Origin: Rhodobiaceae bacterium UBA4490
GTDB lineage: Bacteria > Pseudomonadota > Alphaproteobacteria > Parvibaculales > Parvibaculaceae
NCBI GenBank assembly: GCA_002389665.1
Contig: DGNO01000004.1
Coordinates: 178,149-242,148, forward strand
DNA length: 64,000 bases
Direction of reading: 5' to 3'
The notes below the pieces were generated by a model. It saw only the letters and a list, made by a program, of their open reading frames with translations. It did no database searches and had not been told where the DNA came from. A program made the position numbers and the translations under genes. The stretch's first letter is position 1, and each line of letters begins with the position of its first letter. Below are positions 35,447-43,796 of this stretch, one piece after another.

Positions 35447-36607
35447 GTGTCAGCTCTGTCCATTACCGCTTCCGCCAAGCTCCCGCACGGGGCCCTGAAA
35501 AGCCTGCTTGCAGCATGCTGCCTGGCGCTTCTGGTACTTCCGGCGCAGGCCGAGCTCGCCCCTCTTCCTGCCCAGCCGGAAGAAACGCGCTGGCCGGATG
35601 GCGGCTGGCCGGAGGCGGCGGGACCCGAAGCGCTTCAAACCCGCATCCGCGAGACGCTCACCAATGAAGAGGACCCGCATCTGAAAGGCGTGCGCGCGCT
35701 TCTTGTCGTGCGCGGCGGCAAACTCATCGGCGAGGGCTACCGCGCGGGCTTTGACCGGAAGACACATTTTCAGTCCTGGTCCATGGCCAAAAGCATCACC
35801 CATGCGCTGACCGGTATCTTGAGCATGAAAGGCAAGCTCGACATCACCGCGCCCGCCCCCGTGCCCGAATGGCAGCGCCGGGACGGCGATGCGCGCGCCG
35901 GGATCCGCCTCGAGGATCTGCTGCGTATGCAGTCCGGTCTTACGTTCCTGGAAAATTACGAAGCGCCCTCGAAATCCCACGCCCTGCAAATGCTTTTCGG
36001 CTCCGGGCGAAAAGATATGGGCCATTATGCCGCCAGCCTGCCGCTCGCCCATGACCCGGGGACCCACTGGTCCTATTCGAGCGGCACCAGCAATATTATC
36101 GCCCGCATCCTGAAAGAGGCGGCCGGCACGCAAGACGCCGCCGCCTTCAACACCTTCATGCAGGAAGAACTTTTCAAGCCCATCGGCATTGAAAGCGCCG
36201 TGCCTGAATTCGATGCGAGCGGCACACTTATCGGCTCTTCCTTCGTGCATATGACGGCACGGGACTGGGCGCGTTTCGGCTATCTTTATCTGCGCGATGG
36301 AAAGTGGAACGGCAAAAGGCTCTTGCCGGAAGGCTGGGCCGATCATGCCCGCCGTCCCGCGCGCCATTCAGGCGGCCTCTACGGCGCTCATTTCTGGCTG
36401 AATGCGCCCGATCCTGAAACAGGCAAGCCGGCCCTTTCGGACCGGCTGCCTGCGGATGTGTTCATGGCGAGAGGTTTCGGCGGCCAGCTTGTGGCGATCT
36501 TTCCCACCCAGGACATGGTGCTGGTGATGCTGGGTGTCGTCTATGAAGACGATGCGGAGCCGCTGGTCAATCTGATTGCCGACCTGGCCGAGAGCGCTGC
36601 GCCCTGA
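35447..36607 (+). CDS. Exported serine hydrolase, beta-lactamase/class C-type fold
   Basis: 386 residues from GTG 35447. A signal peptide ends near ...LVLPAQAE (about residue 36). The catalytic SxxK is SMAKS in THFQSWSMAKSITHAL, the second motif YxN-type position is WSYSSGTSN, and RGFGGQLVAIFP lies near the end where KTG-like residues sit. The family includes esterases, D-aminopeptidases and hydrolases of unknown substrate more often than true beta-lactamases. Divergent from the small cysteine-containing protein gene. Confidence 0.85.
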   Translation: MSALSITASAKLPHGALKSLLAACCLALLVLPAQAELAPLPAQPEETRWPDGGWPEAAGPEALQTRIRETLTNEEDPHLKGVRALLVVRGGKLIGEGYRAGFDRKTHFQSWSMAKSITHALTGILSMKGKLDITAPAPVPEWQRRDGDARAGIRLEDLLRMQSGLTFLENYEAPSKSHALQMLFGSGRKDMGHYAASLPLAHDPGTHWSYSSGTSNIIARILKEAAGTQDAAAFNTFMQEELFKPIGIESAVPEFDASGTLIGSSFVHMTARDWARFGYLYLRDGKWNGKRLLPEGWADHARRPARHSGGLYGAHFWLNAPDPETGKPALSDRLPADVFMARGFGGQLVAIFPTQDMVLVMLGVVYEDDAEPLVNLIADLAESAAP

Positions 36608-36620
36608 GCCGGACGGAAAC

Positions 36621-36866
36621 TTAGCGCTTCTCGTCTTCTTTTTTGTCGTTCTTTTTGTCGGACTTCACGGTGCCCGTCACCAGAAGATCGTCTTCGCTGA
36701 TCCCGGCTGCCCCGCCTTCGGACATTTGTTCGAAGAGGCGCTGCATGCTTTCGCGGTCATAGGATTTCAGCGTGTCTTCGGCGGCAAGCGCTGCGCCCGC
36801 GCCAAGAAGGCCGGCCAGCGCCGCGCCCGTCACGATCTGCATGAATTTCGTCGTCTGGTTCCGCAT
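36621..36866 (-). CDS. Small exported protein with Lys/Asp-rich tail
   Basis: 81 residues. A signal peptide of about 28 residues (MQIVTGAALAGLLGAGAALAAE) is followed by a short acidic body (YDRESMQRLFEQMSEGGAAGISEDDLL) and a highly charged tail of Lys, Asp and Glu. No known domain. Convergent with the serine hydrolase gene, 13 bases between stops. Confidence 0.6.
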   Translation of the reverse strand: MRNQTTKFMQIVTGAALAGLLGAGAALAAEDTLKSYDRESMQRLFEQMSEGGAAGISEDDLLVTGTVKSDKKNDKKEDEKR

Positions 36867-36945
36867 GGGTCCCCCCGGAGTCGCGGTTTCGTCTCAATCT
36901 CTACCGCCACTCTAACGGCCAATCGGTACCAATTTATTAAAATGC

Positions 36946-36979
36946 AAAACGCGCTGTTGCAAACCGCACAGCGCGTTTT
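36946..36979 (-). terminator. Terminator of ald, possibly bidirectional
   Basis: A perfect 12-base stem, AAAACGCGCTGT (36946-36957) and ACAGCGCGTTTT (36968-36979), with a ten-base loop. Read on the minus strand after ald it is followed by GCATTTTAA; the plus-strand side is also T-rich (TTTTCTTCTCTTT). Confidence 0.72.
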
Positions 36980-37020
36980 CTTCTCTTTAAGTAAATATTA
37001 ACCCTGAAAGCAGCCGGGTC

Positions 37021-38139
37021 TTACGCCGCTACCGCCTTTGCCGGCTCCATGAAACGGTGTCCCGTCGCCTCTGCCACGGCCCGGTATGTCAGCTCGCCCT
37101 GATGGACATTGAGCCCGGCAAGAAGATGCGGATCATCCTGCAGCGCCTTGCGGTAGCCTTTATTGGCAAGGGCCAGCGTGAAAGGCAGCGTCGCGTTATT
37201 GAGCGCGAAAGTAGAGGTGCGCGCCACCGCGCCCGGCATATTCGCCACGCAGTAATGCACCACGTCATGCTTGATGAAGGTGGGATCGGCATGGGTGGTG
37301 GCTTTGGAGGTTTCGAAACAGCCGCCCTGGTCGATGGAAATATCGACCAGCACCGAGCCCCGCTTCATCTTGCGCACCATCTCTTCCGTTACGAGCTTGG
37401 GCGCCGCCGCCCCCGGCACCAGCACCGCGCCGATGACGAGATCGGCGCCGAGCACATGCTCCTCGATTGACTGCACCGTGCCAAAGATCGTGTTGAGCAT
37501 CGGCCCGAATTGCAGATCGAGCTCGTAAAGCCGGTGCAGATTGATGTCGATGACCGTGACATGGGCTTCAAGCCCCATGGCCATGCGCGCCGCATTCGTG
37601 CCGGCCACGCCGCCGCCGAGCACCACGACTTTCGCCGCCGGCACGCCCGGCACCCCGCCGAGAAGCTGGCCGCGCCCGCCCTGCTCCATTTCAAGGCAGT
37701 GAGCGCCCGCCTGGATCGACATGCGCCCGGCCACCTCGCTCATCGGCGCAAGCAGCGGCAAGCCGCCGCGCTGGTCCGTCACCGTTTCATAGGCAATCGC
37801 GACGCAACCGGAATCGATCAGCGCCTGGGTCTGATCGGGATCGGCGGCAAGGTGGAGATAGGTGAAAAGGATTTGCCCGTCGCGCAGCATTTTCGTTTCG
37901 GAAGGCTGGGGCTCTTTCACCTTCACGATCATGTCGGCTTCGGCAAACACTTCCTCGGCGCTTGCCGCGATCTTTGCGCCTGCCTGCTCATAAGCCTCAT
38001 CGAAGAGCCCGATCGCGGTGCCCGCATCTTTCTGCACCACGACTTCGTGGCCGTTCACCACCGCTTCACGCACGCTTGCCGGGGTCATGCCGACCCGGTA
38101 TTCGTGAACCTTGATTTCCTTGGGGACACCGATGCGCAT
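37021..38139 (-). CDS. ald: Alanine dehydrogenase
   Basis: NAD-dependent enzyme of 372 residues that interconverts alanine with pyruvate and ammonia. MRIGVPKEIKVHEYRVGMTP is the diagnostic start; Lys75 (VKVKEPQ) and His96 (FTYLHLAAD) are the catalytic pair, and VVLGGGVAGTNAARMAMG is the Rossmann loop. TAGGAGAATGAGGCC precedes the ATG. A terminator follows the gene, and a hairpin with a T-run lies in its leader at 38225-38246. Confidence 0.95.
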   Translation of the reverse strand: MRIGVPKEIKVHEYRVGMTPASVREAVVNGHEVVVQKDAGTAIGLFDEAYEQAGAKIAASAEEVFAEADMIVKVKEPQPSETKMLRDGQILFTYLHLAADPDQTQALIDSGCVAIAYETVTDQRGGLPLLAPMSEVAGRMSIQAGAHCLEMEQGGRGQLLGGVPGVPAAKVVVLGGGVAGTNAARMAMGLEAHVTVIDINLHRLYELDLQFGPMLNTIFGTVQSIEEHVLGADLVIGAVLVPGAAAPKLVTEEMVRKMKRGSVLVDISIDQGGCFETSKATTHADPTFIKHDVVHYCVANMPGAVARTSTFALNNATLPFTLALANKGYRKALQDDPHLLAGLNVHQGELTYRAVAEATGHRFMEPAKAVAA

Positions 38140-38224
38140 GGCCTCATTCTCCTAAAGCTTGAGGGGCCGCGCCGGGAGCCGGAAGGCGCGCGCGCCCTTT
38201 ACATGAAGGAAGTCTAGGCGCGAA

Positions 38225-38246
38225 AAACCCCGCTCTCCAAGAGCGG
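38225..38246 (-). promoter_or_regulatory. Hairpin with T-run in the ald leader
   Basis: CCGCTCT (38230-38236) and AGAGCGG (38240-38246), loop CCA. On the minus strand the stem is followed by GGTTTTTCG, so it resembles an intrinsic terminator about 90 bases before the ald start. It could be an attenuator of ald; no minus-strand gene lies directly upstream for it to terminate. Confidence 0.4.
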
Positions 38247-38325
38247 CCTGGCGGGCGGATTGTTCCCGCGTTTAAAATGATAAGCGAAATAAAGGCGCGC
38301 GGGAAATGCGCAGCGGACGAAGAAG

Positions 38326-38952
38326 ATGACGGAATTCAACGACGCTCTCAAAAACAGGCTGACAACGGGCCTCGGCGCCTTTCAGCACCAGCTTGCAGAT
38401 GCCCCACATCTTAAACATGCCGCGGTCTGTCTGACGCTGCTGCCCCACCCGGAGCAAGCGCGCCGGGCCTCACTTCTTCTCACCCGGCGCGCGCCGCGTC
38501 TCAGTTCTCATGCCGGGCAATGGGCACTGCCGGGCGGGCGCATCGACCAGGGCGAAAGTCCGCTTGAGGCCGCGCGGCGGGAAATGCGCGAGGAGGTCAA
38601 TCTGCATCTGGAGGAGGCGCATTGCCTCGGCCGGCTCGATGATTATGAAACCCGCTCCGGCTATCTCATCTCGCCTTTCGTCTTCTGGGCTGAGGAGACA
38701 GGCGCGATGCGCCCCAATCCGGGGGAAGTCGCCTCTCTTCATCCGATTGCGCTTGAAGCATTCGATAGGCCGGACTCGCCCGAGTTCATCACCATCCCGG
38801 AAAGCGAGCGGCCCGTGATCCGGCTTTATTTCGAAGACAGCAACATTCACGCGCCCACCGCCGCCGTGCTGCATCAGTTTCTGGAGCTTGCGCTGCATGG
38901 ACGCGTCACCCGCGTCGCCCATTACGAGCAGCCGGTCTGGGCCTGGAAATAA
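38326..38952 (+). CDS. Nudix hydrolase, CoA pyrophosphatase type
   Basis: 208 residues. The Nudix box is GRIDQGESPLEAARREMREEV (G71 to V91 region), preceded by LLTRRAPRLSSHAGQWALPGG, the extra signature of NudL/CoA-diphosphatase proteins (UPF0035). It likely cleaves CoA or acyl-CoA to phosphopantetheine derivatives and 3',5'-ADP. It ends two bases from the convergent DUF2061 gene. Confidence 0.9.
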   Translation: MTEFNDALKNRLTTGLGAFQHQLADAPHLKHAAVCLTLLPHPEQARRASLLLTRRAPRLSSHAGQWALPGGRIDQGESPLEAARREMREEVNLHLEEAHCLGRLDDYETRSGYLISPFVFWAEETGAMRPNPGEVASLHPIALEAFDRPDSPEFITIPESERPVIRLYFEDSNIHAPTAAVLHQFLELALHGRVTRVAHYEQPVWAWK

Positions 38953-38954
38953 GC

Positions 38955-39227
38955 TCAGCGCGGGCTGAAAGCGATATGGCTGAAGCCATGACTATGGGCG
39001 CGGGCACTTTCGGGCGCTGCCGCTTGCACGGCCTTTTCCGCAGCGCTTGCCGGCCAGAAAACGTTCCAGCCTTTCTCATGGAAATAAAAGACCAGCGTGT
39101 TCACCGTCGGCTCGATCAGCGCAACGCCCGTGGCAATCGCCACCGAGCCCGTCAGCGCGAAGGTCACCCCAAAGCCCACCCCGAAGTGCAGGACGGCGAA
39201 AGTGGCGGTTTTGATCAGGTCTCTCAT
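38955..39227 (-). CDS. DUF2061 family small membrane protein
   Basis: 90 residues from the ATG at 39227, which has GGGGTTTGCG upstream; an ATG at 39239 lacks a ribosome site. MRDLIKTATFAVLHFGVGFGVTFALTGSVAIATGVALIEPTVNTLVFYFHEKGW covers the DUF2061 domain with two membrane helices. The remaining tail contains HSHGFSH, a possible metal-binding histidine cluster. The promoter on the minus strand is overlapped by a Fur-type palindrome, which hints at iron control. Confidence 0.83.
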   Translation of the reverse strand: MRDLIKTATFAVLHFGVGFGVTFALTGSVAIATGVALIEPTVNTLVFYFHEKGWNVFWPASAAEKAVQAAAPESARAHSHGFSHIAFSPR

Positions 39228-39260
39228 CGCAAACCCCATGATGCGAATTAGAATGATTTC

Positions 39261-39289
39261 AAAATATAGTTTTTGAGAACCATTGTCAA
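39261..39289 (-). promoter_or_regulatory. Promoter of the DUF2061 gene with a Fur-type box
   Basis: On the minus strand TTGACA (39289-39284) and TATTTT (39266-39261) are 17 bases apart. TGAGAACCATTGTCA at 39274-39288 matches 12 of 15 positions of the 7-1-7 Fur consensus TGATAATCATTATCA and covers the -35 element, where a repressor would block RNA polymerase. Confidence 0.5.
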
Positions 39290-39487
39290 CAAGAAACCTT
39301 ACCTTATGAGGGGAATGCGCGGCGGGCACGGGGCCACTCAGCCTGCCGCACTGGCCGGGCGCCCTCCGGTCCGTTAAAGCGGCACTTACCTTAACCGCGC
39401 TTTACCTAAAATTTTAAACGTCCGTGAACGGCTAAGCCTGCATTCTCCATCTTGAGGGTGGGGTCATAAAAGAATGCAGGTGTCACT

Positions 39488-40561
39488 GTGTTTCAGCGTC
39501 TGATTGCCCTCGCCCAGGAACCTTCCAGCGACAAGCGCCGCGAACTGATGGGGCAAGTCGCGGATATCTTCACCGAAAATGCAGAAACCTATTCGAGCCG
39601 GGAGCTGGCGCTCTTCGGCGAGATCATGGCGAACCTGCTCAACCAGATCGAGCGGGAAAGCCGCCGCGAGACATCGCAAAAGCTTGCCCCGCTCTGCCAG
39701 ACCCCGCGCAGTCTCGCCCTGCAGCTTGCCCATGACGAAGCGGAAATCGCCGCGCCCATGCTGCAATTCTCCCCGGTGCTGACGACGGACGATCTCATCG
39801 AACTTGCCAAGGCAAAAGGTCAGCCGCATTTGCAGGCCATTGCGCGGCGCGCCCATCTGGAAAGCGAGCTGACGGACGTGCTGCTTGAAAGAGGCGAGGC
39901 ACCGGTGCAGCAAACCCTTGCAGCGAACACACAGGCGGAATTTTCCGAATGGGGCGGCAAGCACCTCACCGAACTCGCAGAGGACGACGCCCTTGTGCGG
40001 AATGCCCTTTGGATGCGCGCCGAACAGGGCGGCAAGGCCTTCAGCAATATCATTTCGGTCCTACCGGAAGGCCACCGGGCGATTTTCGAAAAGCTGACAA
40101 ATGCAAGCGAGGAGGCGGCCAAGAATCTTCTGGCCATTGCCGCCCAGATCGCCAAACGCAACACGCCCGAATACCGCCGCCGCCGGCTGCACGCGAAAAT
40201 CGCCGCCAAGGAAATCAAGGCGGGCCGGCGCTCTCTCGACACGATCGTGCGCCAATATAGTGAAAAAAACTGGATGCTGGCCCTCGCGCATCTGCTGGCA
40301 AGCGTTGCCGGGATCGAGGAAAAATTCGTCATCAACATTCTGGCAAAAAGCGCGAACGAAGCGCCCGCGCTTTTGTGCCGCGCCCTCGGCATGCAGGACG
40401 AAACCTACCGCGCGCTCTGCCTGGCGCGCTGCGAAAGATTGAAACTGCCAGACAGCATTACCGAACAATGGCTGGAAGAATTCCGCGCGCTGGACGGCGA
40501 AACGGCCCGGCGGGGTCTGCGCTTCATCACCGTGCGCACGCGCCTAGAAAAGACCGGCTAA
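39488..40561 (+). CDS. DUF2336 family protein
   Basis: 357 residues from GTG 39488. An all-alpha protein of the alphaproteobacterial DUF2336 family: SSDKRRELMGQVADIFTENAETYSSRELALFGEIMANLL at the start, then helical repeats with HEAT-like character (AEIAAPMLQFSPVLTTDDLIELA). Some members are linked to receiver domains, but none is seen here. Function unknown. It ends three bases from the convergent rlmJ stop. Confidence 0.85.
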   Translation: MFQRLIALAQEPSSDKRRELMGQVADIFTENAETYSSRELALFGEIMANLLNQIERESRRETSQKLAPLCQTPRSLALQLAHDEAEIAAPMLQFSPVLTTDDLIELAKAKGQPHLQAIARRAHLESELTDVLLERGEAPVQQTLAANTQAEFSEWGGKHLTELAEDDALVRNALWMRAEQGGKAFSNIISVLPEGHRAIFEKLTNASEEAAKNLLAIAAQIAKRNTPEYRRRRLHAKIAAKEIKAGRRSLDTIVRQYSEKNWMLALAHLLASVAGIEEKFVINILAKSANEAPALLCRALGMQDETYRALCLARCERLKLPDSITEQWLEEFRALDGETARRGLRFITVRTRLEKTG

Positions 40562-40564
40562 CGC

Positions 40565-41410
40565 TCACTCTCCGCCCGCTTCCAGAAGAAAACGCGCGCG
40601 CGCGATGCCGAGCCGCGCCACAAGGTAAGGCAGGATTTCTTTTTCAAGCTGCGCTTTGAGCGTGTAAGGCGGGTTGAGAAGGAAAAGCCCGCAGCCATTG
40701 AGCCGGTCCGCGCGCGCCTCCCCATAGATCATCAATTCCGCGCGCAGCCAGCTTCCCGGCGCAAGCGTTTGCGCCTCACGGGCGAACCGGTCCACAGGCC
40801 CGCGCTCTTTTACCGGATACCAGATCATGTAGGTACCCGTGGCAAAGCGGGAAAGCGCTTCTTTCAGATGCGCGGCGAGCGCTGCAAACTCATCGCGCTT
40901 TTCGAAAGACGGATCGATCAGCACGAGCCCCCGGCGCGCTTTAGGCGGCAAAAAGGATTTTAGCGCAAGATAGCCGTCGAGCCCGTAAACCCGCGCCTGC
41001 TTGTCGCCCTCGAAGCGGGAGAGCAAGACCTCCTTGTCCTTTTCATGCAGCTCGCAGAATTTCGCCTCATCCCCTGCCCGCAAAAACCCGCGGGTGATGA
41101 AAGGCGAGCCGGGATAAATCCGCACGCCCTCGCCCGTCCCTTCCGGCTGCAGCGCGCGCACCCTCTCAAGATAGGGTCGGAAAATCTCCGGACAGGCCGG
41201 ATCGGAAAGCAGCCTTGCAATGCCGCCCTGAAACTCGCCTGTCTTCTGCGCCTCCTCGCTTGAGAGGTCGTAAAGCCCGATGCCCGCATGGGTGTCGAGC
41301 ACGAAGAACGGCTTTTCCTTCTGCGTGAGATAGGACAGCACCAGCGTCAGCACGCTGTGCTTGAGGACATCGGCAAAATTGCCGGCATGATAGATATGGC
41401 GGTAGTTCAA
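40565..41410 (-). CDS. rlmJ: 23S rRNA (adenine-2030-N6)-methyltransferase
   Basis: 281 residues. RlmJ methylates A2030 of 23S rRNA. The start MNYRHIYHAGNFADVLKHSVL is diagnostic, and the catalytic motif is DPSFE (LVLIDPSFEKRDEF), the form of the NPPY/DPPY motif seen in RlmJ. Its start follows a terminator for the GST gene, so it is likely separately transcribed. Confidence 0.94.
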   Translation of the reverse strand: MNYRHIYHAGNFADVLKHSVLTLVLSYLTQKEKPFFVLDTHAGIGLYDLSSEEAQKTGEFQGGIARLLSDPACPEIFRPYLERVRALQPEGTGEGVRIYPGSPFITRGFLRAGDEAKFCELHEKDKEVLLSRFEGDKQARVYGLDGYLALKSFLPPKARRGLVLIDPSFEKRDEFAALAAHLKEALSRFATGTYMIWYPVKERGPVDRFAREAQTLAPGSWLRAELMIYGEARADRLNGCGLFLLNPPYTLKAQLEKEILPYLVARLGIARARFLLEAGGE

Positions 41411-41430
41411 GAACAGCTTCCCAACGAAAA

Positions 41431-41453
41431 AGGGCGCCCGGTAAAGGCGCCCT
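41431..41453 (-). terminator. Terminator of the GST gene
   Basis: AGGGCGCC (41431-41438) / GGCGCCCT (41446-41453) with loop CGGTAAA. On the minus strand the stem is followed by TTTTTCG, 71 bases after the GST stop and just before rlmJ. Confidence 0.75.
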
Positions 41454-41523
41454 CTTTTAACCCGTTAAAGCAGGGAAGAGAAACGGGCAATGCAGCGCGG
41501 ATCCTGCCACTTGCCCAAGCTCT

Positions 41524-42213
41524 CTAGCGCTGCACCATCGTCTGGGCGCGCTTGGCAAACTCTTCCGCCTCTTTGCCATTGCCCTGGCGGATCGCGTCGA
41601 TATCGACCGGTACCTTGACGCCTTTTTGCGCGGCGGGCCGCTCGGCGATCTTGTCGATCCAGCGCTGCAGGTGATCGAGCCCTTCGACGGACGCACCCGA
41701 CCAAGCATGGGTGCGCACCCAGCACCAATTGGCGATATCGGCGATCGTGTAAGCATCGCCCGCCAGCCATTCGCTTTCCCCGAGACGGCGCTCCAGCACT
41801 TCGAAAAGACGGCGCGACTCGTTTTGATAGCGATCGATAACCGGCTGGATCTTTTCGGGCCAGTAACGGTTGAAGACATTGGCCTGCCCCATCATCGGGC
41901 CGATACCGCCCATCTGGAACATCAGCCACTGGATCACCTGCGAGCGGCCTTTAGCGTCCGCAGGCAGGAGCTTGCCGGTCTTTTCGGCGAGATAGAGCAT
42001 GATCGCGCCGCTTTCGAAGACCGCAAAATCATCTGCATCACGGTCGATGATCGCCGGAATGCGCCCGTTCGGGTTGATTTTCAGGAACCAGTCCTGCTTC
42101 TGCTCGCCCGACTGCATGTCGATGGCTTTCACCTCGTAAGGCAGGCCGAGTTCTTCAAGTGTCACGGAAGCTTTCCAGCCATTGGGCGTGGAGGCGGTGT
42201 AAAGGTCGATCAT
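41524..42213 (-). CDS. Glutathione S-transferase
   Basis: 229 residues from the ATG at 42213, with AAGGAA upstream. The thioredoxin-like half has [40 protein letters not shown] (cis-proline) and [16 protein letters not shown], closest to the YfcG/Ure2p-like group, which has disulfide-reductase activity. The helical half has [17 protein letters not shown]. Cytosolic. Confidence 0.9.
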   Translation of the reverse strand: MIDLYTASTPNGWKASVTLEELGLPYEVKAIDMQSGEQKQDWFLKINPNGRIPAIIDRDADDFAVFESGAIMLYLAEKTGKLLPADAKGRSQVIQWLMFQMGGIGPMMGQANVFNRYWPEKIQPVIDRYQNESRRLFEVLERRLGESEWLAGDAYTIADIANWCWVRTHAWSGASVEGLDHLQRWIDKIAERPAAQKGVKVPVDIDAIRQGNGKEAEEFAKRAQTMVQR

Positions 42214-42575
42214 GGGTTTTTCCTTGAGTTCCCAGAAAACAGGTTTTCTTTGAAGCCGGGCAGCAGACAGCACGCCTGCCATGCCCGCCGATTATGCAAG
42301 TGCCGTCGATATTGGCGGCGCCTGGCTAAAGCGCAACCATTTGCCCGGTGCCTGACACCGGAAACCCGCTCACTTGGCCGTGAAGCGCGCCTCACGCAAT
42401 CGATGTGCCTGCAGGGACACGGGTCCCGCCACTTGTTCATTTTTATCAACATTTTCATGAACCAGGCTCAATCATCCCCCTTGCACCCAAGCAAAAAGAG
42501 AGAAAGACTTGTTGAATTCCCGCCTTTTTCTATGGCGGGCGGGGGTCAGCCAGGCAAATTCGGAGGATTGGGATT
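42214..42575 (+). other. Gap of 362 bases upstream of potF
   Basis: No gene seen. It must hold the promoters of GST and potF. Hairpins include CCGGTG/CACCGG near 42338-42360, GGGAC/GTCCC with an ACGG loop (42414-42427) and CCCGCC/GGCGGG (42519-42539) just before the potF ribosome site CGGAGGATTGGG. Confidence 0.6.
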
Positions 42576-43679
42576 ATGACGCGCAATAATGGCAACAGAG
42601 GCATGTCGGGTCTGCTGAAGGCGCTTTCGCGCCGTCAGTTCGTGACCGGCGCAGCGGCTGTGGGGGTGACCATCACGGCCATGCCGAAATTCGCCGCAGC
42701 GGAAGAGAAGAAGCTGAATTTCTACAACTGGGATACGTATATTGGGGAAACCACCCTCGATGACTTCAAGGAAGCCACCGGCATCGAAGTCACGATGGAC
42801 CTTTTCGCCGACAATACGGAACTTTTCGCCAAGCTGCGCGAAGGCAACCCGGGCTACGACGTGATCGTGCCCTCGAACGACTATGTCGCGCGCATGTCCG
42901 AAGCCGGCATGCTGGAAGAAATCGATCATTCGAAGATTCCGAACATCAAGCATCTCTTCCCGCGCTTCCTGGGCGAGGACGTGTCCTTCGATCCGGGCCG
43001 GAAATACTCGCTCCCCTATATGTGGGGCACGATCGGCATCGGCTACCGCAAGTCGCGCATGGACGGCGTGCCGGATAGCTGGAAGTGGCTGATGGATTCG
43101 GACAAGTATGCCGGCAAGATCGCGCTTATGGGCGAATGCGGCACGCTGATGCAGATGGCCATGCAGTATCTCGGCCATGACATCAACACCACCGACCCGG
43201 CGCATTTCAAAGCCGCCGAGGAACTGCTGATCAAGCAGAAGCCGCATATCAAGTCCTTCGCCGAAGACAACGGCCAGGACCTGCTCGCCTCCGGCGAATG
43301 CGACATCGTGATGGAATGGAACGGCGATATTTCGCAGGTCATGGCCGAAGACGACGATATCGGCTATGTGCTGCCCACCGAAGGCGGGCTCCTGTGGGAA
43401 GATGCGCTGGCCATTCCGAAGGACGCGCCGCATCCTGAAAACGCGCATGCCTTCATCAACTACATCTATGAGCCCGAAGTGAACCGGCTCATCGCCGACT
43501 TCATCCAGTACGCTTCGCCGAACAAAACCGCGGTGGAAGGCATGGACCCGGCTTACAAAGACAATCTCGCCATCTTCCCGCCCGAAGAAGCGCTTGCAAA
43601 AGCACAGACGGCGAAATATCTCGGCGAGGATGTCGTCGGGCAGCTTGAAGAAGCTTGCACGCGTATCTTTGCAGCCTAA
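42576..43679 (+). CDS. potF: Polyamine ABC transporter substrate-binding protein
   Basis: 367 residues, exported periplasmic protein. A Tat-type signal (ALSRRQFVTGAAAVG) ends near KFAAAEEKK. The mature part starts LNFYNWDTYIGETTLDDF and continues ATGIEVTMDLFADNTELFAKL and YDVIVPSNDYVARM, all typical of PotD/PotF proteins that bind putrescine or spermidine. Permeases and ATPase follow. A stem-loop after the gene may favour its higher expression over the permease genes. Confidence 0.92.
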   Translation: MTRNNGNRGMSGLLKALSRRQFVTGAAAVGVTITAMPKFAAAEEKKLNFYNWDTYIGETTLDDFKEATGIEVTMDLFADNTELFAKLREGNPGYDVIVPSNDYVARMSEAGMLEEIDHSKIPNIKHLFPRFLGEDVSFDPGRKYSLPYMWGTIGIGYRKSRMDGVPDSWKWLMDSDKYAGKIALMGECGTLMQMAMQYLGHDINTTDPAHFKAAEELLIKQKPHIKSFAEDNGQDLLASGECDIVMEWNGDISQVMAEDDDIGYVLPTEGGLLWEDALAIPKDAPHPENAHAFINYIYEPEVNRLIADFIQYASPNKTAVEGMDPAYKDNLAIFPPEEALAKAQTAKYLGEDVVGQLEEACTRIFAA

Positions 43680-43692
43680 GACGGCAGCAAAA

Positions 43693-43719
43693 CGGGGCGG
43701 ATGGAAATCATCCGCCCCG
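43693..43719 (+). other. Stem-loop between potF and potH
   Basis: CGGGGCGGATG (43693-43703) and CATCCGCCCCG (43709-43719), loop GAAAT. The T-run after it is weak (CTTTCGTT), so it is more likely a partial terminator or an mRNA-stabilising stem than a full stop. Confidence 0.6.
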
Positions 43720-43796
43720 CTTTCGTTCTAAACCACTACCAACGGCGCTCTGGGGGCGCCCGATTTCAGTCAAGCACGCCGGGGCAAAGGGCGAGA

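Noticed and set aside
42414..42427. GGGAC-ACGG-GTCCC hairpin like one half of a guanidine-II (mini-ykkC) riboswitch
   Set aside because: The known riboswitch needs two ACGR hairpins close to the ribosome site; no second one is visible and the hairpin is 150 bases from potF.
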